Shown: in pieces, positions 17,403-25,912 of the stretch
Layout: every line of letters begins with the position of its first letter
How positions within the stretch are numbered: position 1 is the first letter of the stretch
DNA from: Serinicoccus kebangsaanensis
GTDB lineage: Bacteria > Actinomycetota > Actinomycetes > Actinomycetales > Dermatophilaceae
Assembly (NCBI RefSeq): GCF_008919445.1
Contig: NZ_VSLG01000001.1
Coordinates: 384,674 to 448,673, forward strand
Direction: 5' to 3'
Length of the DNA stretch: 64,000 bases
Notes under the pieces: generated by a model
What the model was told of the DNA's origin: nothing
The model's database searches: none
Seen by the model: only the letters and a program-made list of their open reading frames with translations
Position numbers and translations under genes: made by a program

Positions 17403-18410
17403 ATGACCGACACGACCGAGACGAGCACCGGCATCCTCGGCACCGGGATCCGTGAGGGCCTGCTGCTCAAGCCCGTCACCTACCCCTGGGCCATGGAGCT
17501 CTACGACCAGGCGGTCGCCAACACCTGGTTCCCCAACGAGGTGCAGCTGGGCGAGGACCTGGGCGACTTCGACCGGATGAGCGAGGACGAGCGGCACGCG
17601 CTCACCTTCCTCATGAGCTACTTCAACCCGAACGAGCTCCTGGTCAACAAGGCGCTGGCGTTCGGGGTCTACCCCTACGTCAACGCCGCCGAGTGCCACC
17701 TCTACCTCGCGAAGCAGATGTGGGAGGAGGCCAACCACTGCATGAGCTTCGAGTACGTCCTCGAGACGTTCCCGATCGACCGGGAGGCGGCCTACAACTC
17801 GCACGTCGAGGTGCCGTCGATGGCGGCCAAGGAGGAGTTCGAGGTCCGGTTCATCCGGCGGATGACCGAGCAGACCCTGGACATCTCCACGACCGAGGGC
17901 AAGCAGGACTTCGTCCGCAACCTCGTGGCCTACAACGTCATCCTCGAGGGCATCTGGTTCTACTCCGGCTTCATGGTGGCGCTGAGCTTCCGGCAGCGGA
18001 ACCTCCTGCGGAACTTCGGCTCGCTCATCGACTGGATCGTCCGGGACGAGAGCCTGCACCTGAAGTTCGGGATCAACCTGATCCTCACCGTGCTCGACGA
18101 GAACCCGGACGTCGCGACGCCGGCGTTCGCCGACGAGATCCGCGGGATGATCCTGCACGCGGTGGAGATGGAGGAGGCCTACAACCGGGACATGCTGCCG
18201 AACGGCATCCTCGGGCTCAACGCGGACTACATCAACACCTACGTCCGCTACCTCGCGGACCGGCGGCTCGAGGAGCTCGGGTTCGAGCCGGAGTACGGCG
18301 TGGCCAACCCGGCCAAGTGGATGGCCGCGGCCAACGACACCCTGCAGCTGGTCAACTTCTTCGAGTCGATCAACACCTCCTACGAGGTCAACACCCGCGC
18401 CGACTCCTGA
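17403..18410 (+). CDS. nrdB: Ribonucleotide reductase small subunit, R2c-like (Phe at radical-Tyr site)
   Basis: A 335-residue ferritin-like R2 protein that supplies the radical for NrdA. Metal ligands are visible: E78 in NPNELLVN, E109 and H112 in WEEANHCMSF, then a Glu in the NVILEGIWFY helix and Glu/His in RDESLHLKFG. Four residues after H112, where Escherichia R2 has the radical Tyr122, this protein has F116. That is the pattern of the chlamydial R2c class, which uses a Mn/Fe site instead of a tyrosyl radical. The start ATG follows GAGAGGA. Cotranscribed with nrdA. Confidence 0.93.
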   Translation: MTDTTETSTGILGTGIREGLLLKPVTYPWAMELYDQAVANTWFPNEVQLGEDLGDFDRMSEDERHALTFLMSYFNPNELLVNKALAFGVYPYVNAAECHLYLAKQMWEEANHCMSFEYVLETFPIDREAAYNSHVEVPSMAAKEEFEVRFIRRMTEQTLDISTTEGKQDFVRNLVAYNVILEGIWFYSGFMVALSFRQRNLLRNFGSLIDWIVRDESLHLKFGINLILTVLDENPDVATPAFADEIRGMILHAVEMEEAYNRDMLPNGILGLNADYINTYVRYLADRRLEELGFEPEYGVANPAKWMAAANDTLQLVNFFESINTSYEVNTRADS

Positions 18411-18464
18411 GCGCGAGGCCCGCCAGGGCCCGCCGCCCGAGGGGCACGGAAGGAGTTCACCGAC

Positions 18465-18890
18465 ATGTCGTGCGTGACCTTCCTCACCGACGAGCAGCGC
18501 CGACGCCTGCACCTCGCGGCGCTGGACGGCTCCCCGGTGTCCACCTTCCGCTCGCCCGAGGTGACCGAGTCGACGCTGCGCCGGATCGCCGCGCTGGGCC
18601 AGGATCCCCGACCGGGGATCCGGGCCAGCGCCGCGGCCCACCGGCACGCCCCGCAGGACCTCCTGCACCTCCTCGCGGAGGACCCGGACACGAGGGTCCG
18701 GGTGGCGCTGGCCCGCAACGCGTGGGTCGGCGCGGACCTGCTGGGCCGGCTGGCCGGGGACGCGGCACCGGCGGTGCGCCAGTGGGTCGCGGTGCACACC
18801 TCCACCACACCCGCGGTGCGGGACCGGTTGGCGCAGGACGACGACGCCCAGGTGCGGGCCGTCGTCGCCATGGTCACGAGCAGCCGCTGA
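18465..18890 (+). CDS. Small HEAT-like / leucine-rich-repeat-variant protein
   Basis: A 141-residue soluble protein of short paired helices: the pattern HAPQDLLHLLAEDPDTRVRVALARNAWV, then DLLGRLAGDAAPAVRQWVAVHTST, then RDRLAQDDDAQVRAVVA repeats every 23-24 residues, with DP/DD at the turn and an R-x-A/V helix. This is typical of HEAT-like or leucine-rich-repeat-variant solenoids that bind other proteins. A Shine-Dalgarno GGAAGGAG precedes the ATG. It follows nrdB by 54 bases, possibly cotranscribed, and its last 17 bases overlap the converging DUF6541 gene. No function can be assigned. Confidence 0.75.
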   Translation: MSCVTFLTDEQRRRLHLAALDGSPVSTFRSPEVTESTLRRIAALGQDPRPGIRASAAAHRHAPQDLLHLLAEDPDTRVRVALARNAWVGADLLGRLAGDAAPAVRQWVAVHTSTTPAVRDRLAQDDDAQVRAVVAMVTSSR

Positions 18891-20925
18891 ACTCCCAGAG
18901 CGAGGCGTGGCCGCCCTCGTCGACCAGGGTCCACGCCTCGCGCCAGCCCTCGTCCTCGTCCCCCGCACCGATCCCGACCGATCCCGGGGCACCGCTCCCC
19001 TTGCCCCCGTCCGGGTCGAGGTTGCGCAGGCCGGGGGTGGACTCCTCCCACTTGGCGTTCGCCGGGTCCTCGAAGGTGAGCGCGTCGGCATACACGTGGG
19101 TGACGCCCAGCGCGCGCACCGCCTCGCAGACGCTCGGGTCGCTGTCCCAGTCGTCGAAGCGGTCCATCAGCACCGCGCGCTCGGGGCTGTCCGGGATCGG
19201 GCTGAGCTGGGGGAAGACCACGTCGACGCCGGCGCGGTGCAGCAGGTAGGGCGACCCGGCGACCGGCTCCCCCAGCACCACGGCGCCCTCCGGCAGCGTC
19301 GAGCCGGCCCGGTCGACCATCGCGATCTCCTCCGGCTCCAGGATGGTCCCCCAGGCGATCGGCGACGTGGTGTAGGTCGAGGCCATGACCTGCACCTGGC
19401 TGGTCCACCGCAGGCCGGACGTGAGCACGACGAGCGCGACCACCAGCCCCGCGGCCACCCACTCCACCCGCACCCTGAGCTGACGCGACAGGCGGCCGCA
19501 GAGCCACCCTGCGGCACCACCGGCGAGCATGACGGCCGGGACGAGGACGAGCTGGTTGATCCGGGACGCCTGGGTGTACCAGAAGCCGGCGAGCACCCGC
19601 AGCGGCTGATCGGGCGGCCCGGCGGCGAGCAGGGTGAGCACCACCGCCACGACCAGGGACACCACCAGCCAGCGCGCGTGCCGCCACCGCACCGCGAGCG
19701 CGATCCCCAGCCACACCAGCAGGGTGACGACGAGGTTGACGGAGGTGATCTTGTAGACGTAGACCAGCGGGTGGTCGAGGGCCAGCGAGCCCATCCCCGG
19801 CAGGTAGGAGTCCTGCCCGCCACGCTGGTAGTCCATGATCGCCAGCACGGGCGGGAAGGTGAGCAGGAAGGCCGCCAGGCCGAGCACGGCGGCCGCCCCG
19901 GCCACCCCCACGACGATCGCGCTGGCGCGCCGCCCGAGCCGGAACTGCCGCCGCAGCTGCCGGACCAGCAGGACCGTCAGCACCGGGAGGGCCAGCAGGG
20001 CCAGCGAGAACAGGCCGGAGGCGTGCGCCAGGACGACGCCGGCGACCGCCCAGGCCAGCCCAAGGGCGAGGGACAGGTGCATGCGCCAGCGGAGCACGCC
20101 GCGGAAGGTCGCGATGAGCAGCGCGATCGTCCCCGGGACGCAGGCGGTGGACAGCGCGAACGGCCACACCGCGAGCATCGAGACCGCGACGGCCGGGAAG
20201 GTGACGAAGGTGGCGGCGAGGACCGGGGTCAGGATCGTGGGCAGGGCCCGGGCCGGCCAGACCACCCGGGCCAGGGCCACCAGGCCGGCGACCCAGATCA
20301 CCGACCCGAGCACCAGCGAGGAGGCGTTGGCGGCCTCGGTGACGCCCCGGAAGCCCGGGGTGATGGCGACGAGGGAGTGCCAGACCGCGGGGTAGAACGG
20401 CGCCGCCTGCTCGGCATACATCGGCGAGAGCCCACCCAACGAGCTGGCGTTGCCCGTCTCCCGGACGAACCACAACGCGTTGAGGTGGAAGACCGCGTCC
20501 CAGGCCTGCGGCGGCTGGGAGGCCCGGCCCATCCCGGTCATCATGGCCGCCGCCAGGGTGCCGCCGCCGAGGGCCCAGGTGAGGGCGAGCCACCCGCGTT
20601 CGGCCGGCCGCAACGGGCCCTCCCCCGCCACGGTGATCCCCGTGGGGTCGTGCGTGCTGCCGAGAGCCCGGCCGATCAGGGCGGCGACGACGACCGCGAG
20701 GAGGGCGCCCACCCCGAAGGTCGCGAGCCCCCAGGGGAGACCGGCGACCTCGTAGCCGACGGCGAGCACCCCGGCCAGACCGGTCGTGACCGCCGGCCCG
20801 GCCCCCAGCGCGAGTAGCCCACGCGCCCCCAGGACCCGCAGCACGGCATACCCCGGCAGCACCCAGAGCACCGCCATCGCGACGATCCCGGGGGCCACGG
20901 CCACCCAGCCGACAGGGTCGCTCAT
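18874..20925 (-). CDS. DUF6541-type polytopic membrane protein
   Basis: A 683-residue membrane protein with about a dozen transmembrane helices in the first 540 residues (e.g. VAPGIVAMAVLWVLPGYAVL at the N-terminus, LVVSLVVAVVLTLLAAGP near 410) and a soluble C-terminal domain of about 150 residues containing LDRFDDWDSDPSVCEAVRALGVTHVY-like sequence. The layout resembles GT-C-type glycosyltransferases and matches actinobacterial DUF6541. It starts at ATG 20925, overlapping the stop of the nucleotide-sugar dehydrogenase by four bases (ATGA), so it belongs to that operon. A role in polymerising or transferring a lipid-linked sugar is inferred from context only. Confidence 0.7.
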   Translation of the reverse strand: MSDPVGWVAVAPGIVAMAVLWVLPGYAVLRVLGARGLLALGAGPAVTTGLAGVLAVGYEVAGLPWGLATFGVGALLAVVVAALIGRALGSTHDPTGITVAGEGPLRPAERGWLALTWALGGGTLAAAMMTGMGRASQPPQAWDAVFHLNALWFVRETGNASSLGGLSPMYAEQAAPFYPAVWHSLVAITPGFRGVTEAANASSLVLGSVIWVAGLVALARVVWPARALPTILTPVLAATFVTFPAVAVSMLAVWPFALSTACVPGTIALLIATFRGVLRWRMHLSLALGLAWAVAGVVLAHASGLFSLALLALPVLTVLLVRQLRRQFRLGRRASAIVVGVAGAAAVLGLAAFLLTFPPVLAIMDYQRGGQDSYLPGMGSLALDHPLVYVYKITSVNLVVTLLVWLGIALAVRWRHARWLVVSLVVAVVLTLLAAGPPDQPLRVLAGFWYTQASRINQLVLVPAVMLAGGAAGWLCGRLSRQLRVRVEWVAAGLVVALVVLTSGLRWTSQVQVMASTYTTSPIAWGTILEPEEIAMVDRAGSTLPEGAVVLGEPVAGSPYLLHRAGVDVVFPQLSPIPDSPERAVLMDRFDDWDSDPSVCEAVRALGVTHVYADALTFEDPANAKWEESTPGLRNLDPDGGKGSGAPGSVGIGAGDEDEGWREAWTLVDEGGHASLWEFSGCS

Positions 20926-22256
20926 GCGGTGACCGGCTCGCCCCCGCCGATGGTCAGGCGGGGCACGCCGACGAAGCGCTCGGGGTCGGTCACCCGGCGC
21001 CCGTCCAGCAGCACCCGCAACCCGGGCAGGTCCGTGGCGGCGAGGCGGGCATACTCCGGGTGGTCGGCCTGCACGATCGCGACGTCCACCGGCTCGCCCG
21101 GCTCCCCGGGCGCCCAGGCATAGGGCTCCCACCCGAACCCGCGCAGCTCCTCGGCGGAGTACATCGGGTCGTGCACCAGCACCTGCGCACCCCGCTCCCG
21201 CAGGGCGTCGACGGTCGCGAAGACACCGGAGAAGGCAGTTTCCTTGACCTTGCCGCGGTAGGACGCGCCGAGCACCACGACCCGCAGCCCCCGCAACGAC
21301 CCGAGCAGCGCCTCCGCCCGGGAGACGGCATACCCCGGCATGGCGGCGTTCGCCTCCCGGGCGGTGCGGACCACCGTGGCCCCGGGGTCGGTGGAGAGGT
21401 AGAGGCGGGGGTAGACCGGGATGCAGTGGCCGCCCACCGCGATCCCCGGCTGGTGGATGTGGCTGTAGGGCTGGGAGTTGCAGGCCTCGATCACCCGGTG
21501 CACGTCGATGCCCGCGCCGTCGGCGAACCGGGCGAACTGGTTGGCCAGGCCGATGTTGACGTCCCGGTAGGTGGTCTCGGCGAGCTTGGCCATCTCGGCG
21601 GCCTCGGCGCTGCCCATGTCCCAGACGCCGTTCGGCCGGGGCAGGTCCTCCCGGACGTCGAAGTCGAGGACCGCCTCGTAGAACTCCCGCGCCCTGCGCG
21701 ACTCCTCGTCGCCGAGCCCGCCCACCAGCTTGGGGTAGCGGCTCAGGTCGGCGAAGACCCGCCCGGTCAGCACCCGCTCCGGCGAGAAGACGAGGTCGAA
21801 GTCGGTGCCCTCGGTGAGCCCGGAGACCTCCTCGATCATCGGCCGCCACCGGTCCCGCGTGGTGCCGACGGGCAGGGTGGTCTCGTAGGAGATGAGCGGC
21901 CTGGTGTCCGGGGTGAGGTGGGCCGCCAGGCTCTCGGTCGCGCTGTCCATCCAGGCGAAGTCGGGCGCCCCGGTCGCCTCGTCGACGAAGAGCGGCACGA
22001 CCACCACCACGGCGTCCGCCCCCGGTATGCCGTCGGCGTAGTCCGTCGTGGCCCGCAGCCTCCCGGCCGGCACCAGCTCGGCGAGCTTGTCGCCCAGGTG
22101 CGCCTCACCGGGGAACGGCTCGCGCCCGGCGTTGATCGCCGCCACAGTCTCGGTGTTGACGTCGATCCCGACGACCTCGTGCGTCTCGTCCGCGTCGGCG
22201 AACTGCACCGCGAGCGGCAACCCGATCTTGCCCATCGCGACCACGGCGATCTTCAT
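20922..22256 (-). CDS. UDP-sugar 6-dehydrogenase (UDP-ManNAc/UDP-GlcNAc type)
   Basis: A 444-residue NAD-dependent nucleotide-sugar dehydrogenase that oxidises C6 of a UDP-hexose to a uronate. The N-terminal Rossmann fold reads IAVVAMGKIGLPLAVQFA, the middle domain EMAKLAETTYRDVNIGLAN with catalytic Lys224, and the nucleophile is C278 in GIAVGGHCIPVYP. The C-terminal UDP-binding domain contains LGASYRGKVKETAFSG. The VGGHCIPVYP form is that of the UDP-N-acetyl-hexosamine group (WecC/WbpA-like) rather than UDP-glucose dehydrogenase. With the 2-epimerase at 25.9 kb and the wbpB/E/D-like genes at 38.5-41.3 kb it can complete a diacetamido-uronic-acid pathway. Confidence 0.85.
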   Translation of the reverse strand: MKIAVVAMGKIGLPLAVQFADADETHEVVGIDVNTETVAAINAGREPFPGEAHLGDKLAELVPAGRLRATTDYADGIPGADAVVVVVPLFVDEATGAPDFAWMDSATESLAAHLTPDTRPLISYETTLPVGTTRDRWRPMIEEVSGLTEGTDFDLVFSPERVLTGRVFADLSRYPKLVGGLGDEESRRAREFYEAVLDFDVREDLPRPNGVWDMGSAEAAEMAKLAETTYRDVNIGLANQFARFADGAGIDVHRVIEACNSQPYSHIHQPGIAVGGHCIPVYPRLYLSTDPGATVVRTAREANAAMPGYAVSRAEALLGSLRGLRVVVLGASYRGKVKETAFSGVFATVDALRERGAQVLVHDPMYSAEELRGFGWEPYAWAPGEPGEPVDVAIVQADHPEYARLAATDLPGLRVLLDGRRVTDPERFVGVPRLTIGGGEPVTA

Positions 22257-22360
22257 CCCTGCTGTGTCCGTCCTCGTCGGGAACCCTGCCGGATCAGGAT
22301 ACGTGCGCCGGTGGCGACGCCCCCGGTGCGGCTCGGGACCGCATCGGGGATCATCGGTCC

Positions 22361-23314
22361 ATGGCCCGCTCGACCTTCACCCTGCCCACGGACGACACCG
22401 CGATCCACGTCACCACCTGGCAGCCCGACACCGCGCCCCGCGCGGTGGTCCTGGTGGCGCACGGCATGGTGGAGCACGCCGCGCGCTACGCGCACCTGGC
22501 GCAGCGGCTCGCCGACCACGGGTATGCCGTCTACGCGCCCGACCACCGCGGCCACGGGCATACCGTGGCGGGACGGGGCGAGCACGGGGTGCTCGGCCAC
22601 CTGGCCGACGCCGACGGGTTCGCCTCCGTCGTGGACGACCTGCTGGTGCTGGCCGAGCGGATCGAGGCCGAGCACCCCGACGTGCCGCTGGTGCTGCTCG
22701 GTCACAGCATGGGCTCCTTCCTCGCCCGGGCCTTCGCCGCCCGCTACGGGGACCGGTTGGCGGCGCTGATCCTCTCGGGGACGGCCGGGCCTCCGGGGCC
22801 GCTCGCCCTCCTGGGGCTGAAGGTCGCCTCGCTGGAGGCCCGGCTGCGGGGGCCACGGGCCACCAGCCACCTGATGTCGGCCCTGACCCTGGGGCCGTAC
22901 AACGCGAAGTTCCGCCCGAACCGCACCCGGTCGGACTGGCTCTCCCGCGACGAGGAGCAGGTGGACGCCTACGAGGCCGACGTGCTGTCCGGGGCCACCG
23001 CGAGCGCCAGCTTCTACCGCGACCTGTTCACCGGGCTGCGCTGGGTGAGCGAGCCCTCGGTCGCGGCCCGGATGCCGAAGGACCTGCCGGTGCACCTCGT
23101 GGCCGGCGAGGTCGACCCGGTGGGCGGTGCCGCCGGCGTCGAGGAGGTGGCCGCGATCTTCCGCGACGTCGGCGTCCGCGACGTCACCACCCGGATCTGG
23201 CCGGGCGCCCGGCACGAGGTCTTCCACGAGACCAACCGGGACGAGGTCGAGACCGAGCTGCTGGCCTGGCTGGACGACCGCTTCCCGGCGGCCCCTGCCT
23301 CCCCGGCCTCCTGA
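22361..23314 (+). CDS. Alpha/beta hydrolase, monoacylglycerol-lipase-like
   Basis: A 317-residue serine hydrolase. Features of the monoacylglycerol lipase group are VAHGMVEHAARYAHLAQRLA (HGxxEHxxRY, oxyanion hole), DHRGHGHT, the nucleophile elbow LGHSMGS near residue 110, and a late catalytic His in PGARHEVFHET. The lid region carries TSHLMSALTLGPYN. There is no signal peptide, so it is probably cytoplasmic or membrane-associated. It is transcribed divergently from the nucleotide-sugar dehydrogenase and converges on the glycosyltransferase at 23469, with a palindromic repeat array between their ends. Confidence 0.88.
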   Translation: MARSTFTLPTDDTAIHVTTWQPDTAPRAVVLVAHGMVEHAARYAHLAQRLADHGYAVYAPDHRGHGHTVAGRGEHGVLGHLADADGFASVVDDLLVLAERIEAEHPDVPLVLLGHSMGSFLARAFAARYGDRLAALILSGTAGPPGPLALLGLKVASLEARLRGPRATSHLMSALTLGPYNAKFRPNRTRSDWLSRDEEQVDAYEADVLSGATASASFYRDLFTGLRWVSEPSVAARMPKDLPVHLVAGEVDPVGGAAGVEEVAAIFRDVGVRDVTTRIWPGARHEVFHETNRDEVETELLAWLDDRFPAAPASPAS

Positions 23315-23318
23315 CCGG

Positions 23319-23470
23319 CCGCACGGTTTGCGCCGACCGACCGCACGGTTTGCGTCGACCGACCGCACGGATTGCGCGGGATGACGCAGAGTGTGCGGCC
23401 GGTGCACGCAAACTGTGCGGTCGGTGCACGCAAACTGTGCGGTCGGTGCGCGCAGAGTGTGCGGTCGGTC
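23319..23470. repeat. 22-bp tandem repeat array with an internal inversion
   Basis: Three forward units (CCGCACGGTTTGCGcCGACCGA) start at 23319, 23341 and 23363. After a short centre at about 23377-23384, four units in the opposite orientation (CGCAAACTGTGCGGTCGGTG) start at 23385, 23407, 23429 and 23451. The period is exactly 22 bases in both arms. The array sits between two convergent genes and begins within five bases of the upstream stop; as RNA from either strand it would fold into a long stem. A bidirectional terminator or RNA-end protection role is plausible. Confidence 0.85.
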
Positions 23471-25817
23471 AATGAGTGCGGCGTCGGGTGGCGAGGAGCG
23501 AGGCGGTCATGAACCGTAGCGGGGCCTCGCGGTGCAGCGCGTGCCGCCACGACGACGGCAGCAGCGTGCGCGGGGTGCCGTGCCGCCGGCGCGCGTGCGC
23601 GAGCTCGACGAGGCGCGGGGCGGGGACGGCGGGGTCGAGGGCGGCGTCGAGCAGGTCGCGGTCCGCCAGGCTGAGCGGGTCCGCGCACCCGGGCGCGGCC
23701 TCGAGCACGCGGCGGGTGACGCGCGACAGCTCGGCCCGCTCCGCGGGGGTCCACCACGCGGGGTCGGGGCGGGTGAGGATGGCCCCGAAGACCTGGATCC
23801 GGAGCACCTTGGTGGCCACCGCCCGGCGCTGCGCCGTGGTCAGCCGCGACATCCAGGGCAGGTCCCAGAGCGCGTCCGCCGTCTCCAGCTGCTCGCGGAT
23901 CGGGCGCGGGTCGGCGGTGATCCGGTCCGGGGCGTCGTCGTGGATGAGGTATGCCGGTGCGCCGTCCGCGAGCACCACCCGGGCTCGGGCGTAGAGGGCG
24001 GTCATCATCGGCAGGTCCTCCCCCACCCTGGCCCCCGGGTGGAGCCGCGCGCCCGGGAGGCGCAGGGCACCGCGGGAGATCAGGCCCAGGGGGGCGGAGC
24101 GGTAGCTGAGCCGGTCCCGCACCAGGTCCCGAGCCGCCTCTCCACGCCGGGTCGACGGGCGGGCCGGTGGCGTGGGGACACGTCGGCCGGCCAGCTGCAG
24201 GCGCGGGAGCACCACGACGGGCTCCTCCGGGTCCAGCCCCTCGGCGGCCGCCAGCCAGCCGGCCAGGGCACCGGGGGCCAGCGCGTCGTCGGAGCCCATG
24301 ATCGCCACCCAGGGCGCGCTCGCGGCCTCGATCCCCGCGTTGAACGGTCCGCTCGGGCTCGGGACAGCGTCGTGCACCTCCAGCACCCGCACCTGCCGGT
24401 GGTCGGCGAGGTCGCCGAGCATCCCCCGCACGACCTCGCGCGGGAGGTTGTGCGCGACGACGCTGACCCGCACCGGCATACCCGTCGATCCGTCCAGCAC
24501 GGACCGCACCGCGCGGCGCACCTCGCGCTCGGGGGTATGCACCGCGACCACGACGTCGACCAGCGGCTCGCGGCCGCTCGCCCCCACCGCGGTGGCTACA
24601 TGCGGCCCGGGCAGCACCTGCCCACCGCGGTCGGGGAGGTGGTGTGCGGTGGGAAGCTGCGGCCCGGGCAGCACCTTCCCACCGCGGTGAGGAGGAGCGG
24701 CGGCGGTGACGCGGGCATACATCTCGTCCACCCGCCGGGCGTAGGCCTCCGCGCCGAACCGCTCGCGCACCTCCCCCGCGATGTCCTCGGCAGACGCGTG
24801 GGCCGCGTCCTGCCACACCCGCTCGACGGCGTCGGCCCACGCCTGCGCCGGTGCACCGGGTGGCAGCAGCGCACCCGCGGGCGGCGCCACGAAGTCGCGC
24901 GGACCCTCGACGTCGCCGACCACCACCGGCCGCCCGCAGGCCAACGCCTCCGCGGCGGCGAGGCAGAACGTCTCGGCCCGGGTCGGCAGGAGGAAGACGT
25001 CCGCACCGCCCAGGACGCGCCAGACCTCGGCCTGACCCAGCTCCCCGGTCAGTTGCAGCGGCACCCCGTGCGCCCGGGCCTCGCGCTCCAGCTCGTCGCG
25101 CAGCACGCCCTCCCCCACCCAGGTCAGCCGCGCGTCGACCCCCCGGGTCCGCAGCTCGGCCGCCGTGAGGACCGCACGCACCGGGTCCTTCCGCGGGATG
25201 AGCCCACCCACGCCCACCAGCTCCAGGGCTCCACGGTCCAGCAGATCCGCGTCGGGGCGCCGCCGCGGCACCAGCTGCGGCGGTCCGGCGACGATGTTGG
25301 GCACCACCCGGACCGGACCGCGGCGCAGCGAGCGGACCTGGCTCGCCAGCCCCTCCCCGACGACGGCCACCACGTCCGGGCGCGCGAGCAGGGGGCGCAC
25401 GGCGTGCCGGGCCACCCGCAGCGACCGGGGCAGCGTGTCCGGCGCGCCCAGGCCGGACCAGTGCTCGGTGTGCACCCACGGGCGTGCCGGGCGTTGCGCC
25501 GCGAACGGCAGCAGCGACGAGATCGCCATCGTGTGGACCACGTCGGCCCCGCGCTCGAGCGCGGCGACCCGGCGGTATGCCCGCGCCACCTGGTCGGGGC
25601 GTCGCGGGTCCATGACCAGCCGCTGGACCGGCACCGAGGTCGTCGACGCTGCCGGGTCGCCTGACGGTGCGCCGCCGCCGGCGAGGTGCGGCACCACCAG
25701 GTGCAGCACGACGACCTCGTGCCGCACTGAGATCGCCGCCACGTCCCGCGCCACGAAGACACCGGTCGACGGGGACGACGCGGTCGGGAACCAGGTGGTC
25801 ACGACCAGCACGCGCAT
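23469..25817 (-). CDS. Two-domain glycosyltransferase (GT4-like then GT2-like)
   Basis: A 782-residue protein. Residues 1-370 are a GT-B fold of the GT4 type (MRVLVVTTWFPTASSPSTGVF at the start; the donor-site motif RAETFCLAAAEALACGRPVV near 275). Residues about 415-700 are GT-A/GT2-like (DVVVAVHTPEREVRRAVRSVL, PFNAGIEAASAPWVAIMGSDD with the DxD-like acidic pair), followed by a helical C-terminal tail. The linker at about residues 375-410 is encoded by a short duplicated sequence (24601-24687). The ATG at 25817 is set by the Rossmann start. The sugar and acceptor are not predictable; it belongs to the polysaccharide region. Confidence 0.85.
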   Translation of the reverse strand: MRVLVVTTWFPTASSPSTGVFVARDVAAISVRHEVVVLHLVVPHLAGGGAPSGDPAASTTSVPVQRLVMDPRRPDQVARAYRRVAALERGADVVHTMAISSLLPFAAQRPARPWVHTEHWSGLGAPDTLPRSLRVARHAVRPLLARPDVVAVVGEGLASQVRSLRRGPVRVVPNIVAGPPQLVPRRRPDADLLDRGALELVGVGGLIPRKDPVRAVLTAAELRTRGVDARLTWVGEGVLRDELEREARAHGVPLQLTGELGQAEVWRVLGGADVFLLPTRAETFCLAAAEALACGRPVVVGDVEGPRDFVAPPAGALLPPGAPAQAWADAVERVWQDAAHASAEDIAGEVRERFGAEAYARRVDEMYARVTAAAPPHRGGKVLPGPQLPTAHHLPDRGGQVLPGPHVATAVGASGREPLVDVVVAVHTPEREVRRAVRSVLDGSTGMPVRVSVVAHNLPREVVRGMLGDLADHRQVRVLEVHDAVPSPSGPFNAGIEAASAPWVAIMGSDDALAPGALAGWLAAAEGLDPEEPVVVLPRLQLAGRRVPTPPARPSTRRGEAARDLVRDRLSYRSAPLGLISRGALRLPGARLHPGARVGEDLPMMTALYARARVVLADGAPAYLIHDDAPDRITADPRPIREQLETADALWDLPWMSRLTTAQRRAVATKVLRIQVFGAILTRPDPAWWTPAERAELSRVTRRVLEAAPGCADPLSLADRDLLDAALDPAVPAPRLVELAHARRRHGTPRTLLPSSWRHALHREAPLRFMTASLLATRRRTH
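24580..24687. repeat. Duplicated linker sequence inside a glycosyltransferase gene
   Basis: TGCGGCCCGGGCAGCACC followed by CCACCGCGGT occurs at 24601-24632 and again at 24658-24687, 57 bases apart. A third copy of the palindromic core CCACCGCGGTGG lies at 24583-24596. In the protein this gives two runs of RGGxVLPGP in the linker between the GT4-like and GT2-like domains. It is absent from related proteins in this window. Confidence 0.75.
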
Positions 25818-25899
25818 ACCCGCACGGTATCGCGCACCCCGCGTGAGCAGCGGAAACGGGCAGGCCGTGGTCCTCCGGCGCGCGTCCACCCGTCCTGGC

Positions 25900-25905
25900 T
25901 AGAGT
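25900..25905 (+). promoter_or_regulatory. -10 element TAGAGT before the 2-epimerase gene
   Basis: TAGAGT ends seven bases before the GTG at 25913 with no Shine-Dalgarno sequence between them, so a leaderless or nearly leaderless transcript is likely. Confidence 0.4.
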
Positions 25906-25912
25906 CGGCCGG

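Noticed and set aside
24601..24687. Transposon footprint in the glycosyltransferase linker
   Set aside because: No terminal inverted repeats or target-site duplication were seen; a local tandem duplication is simpler.
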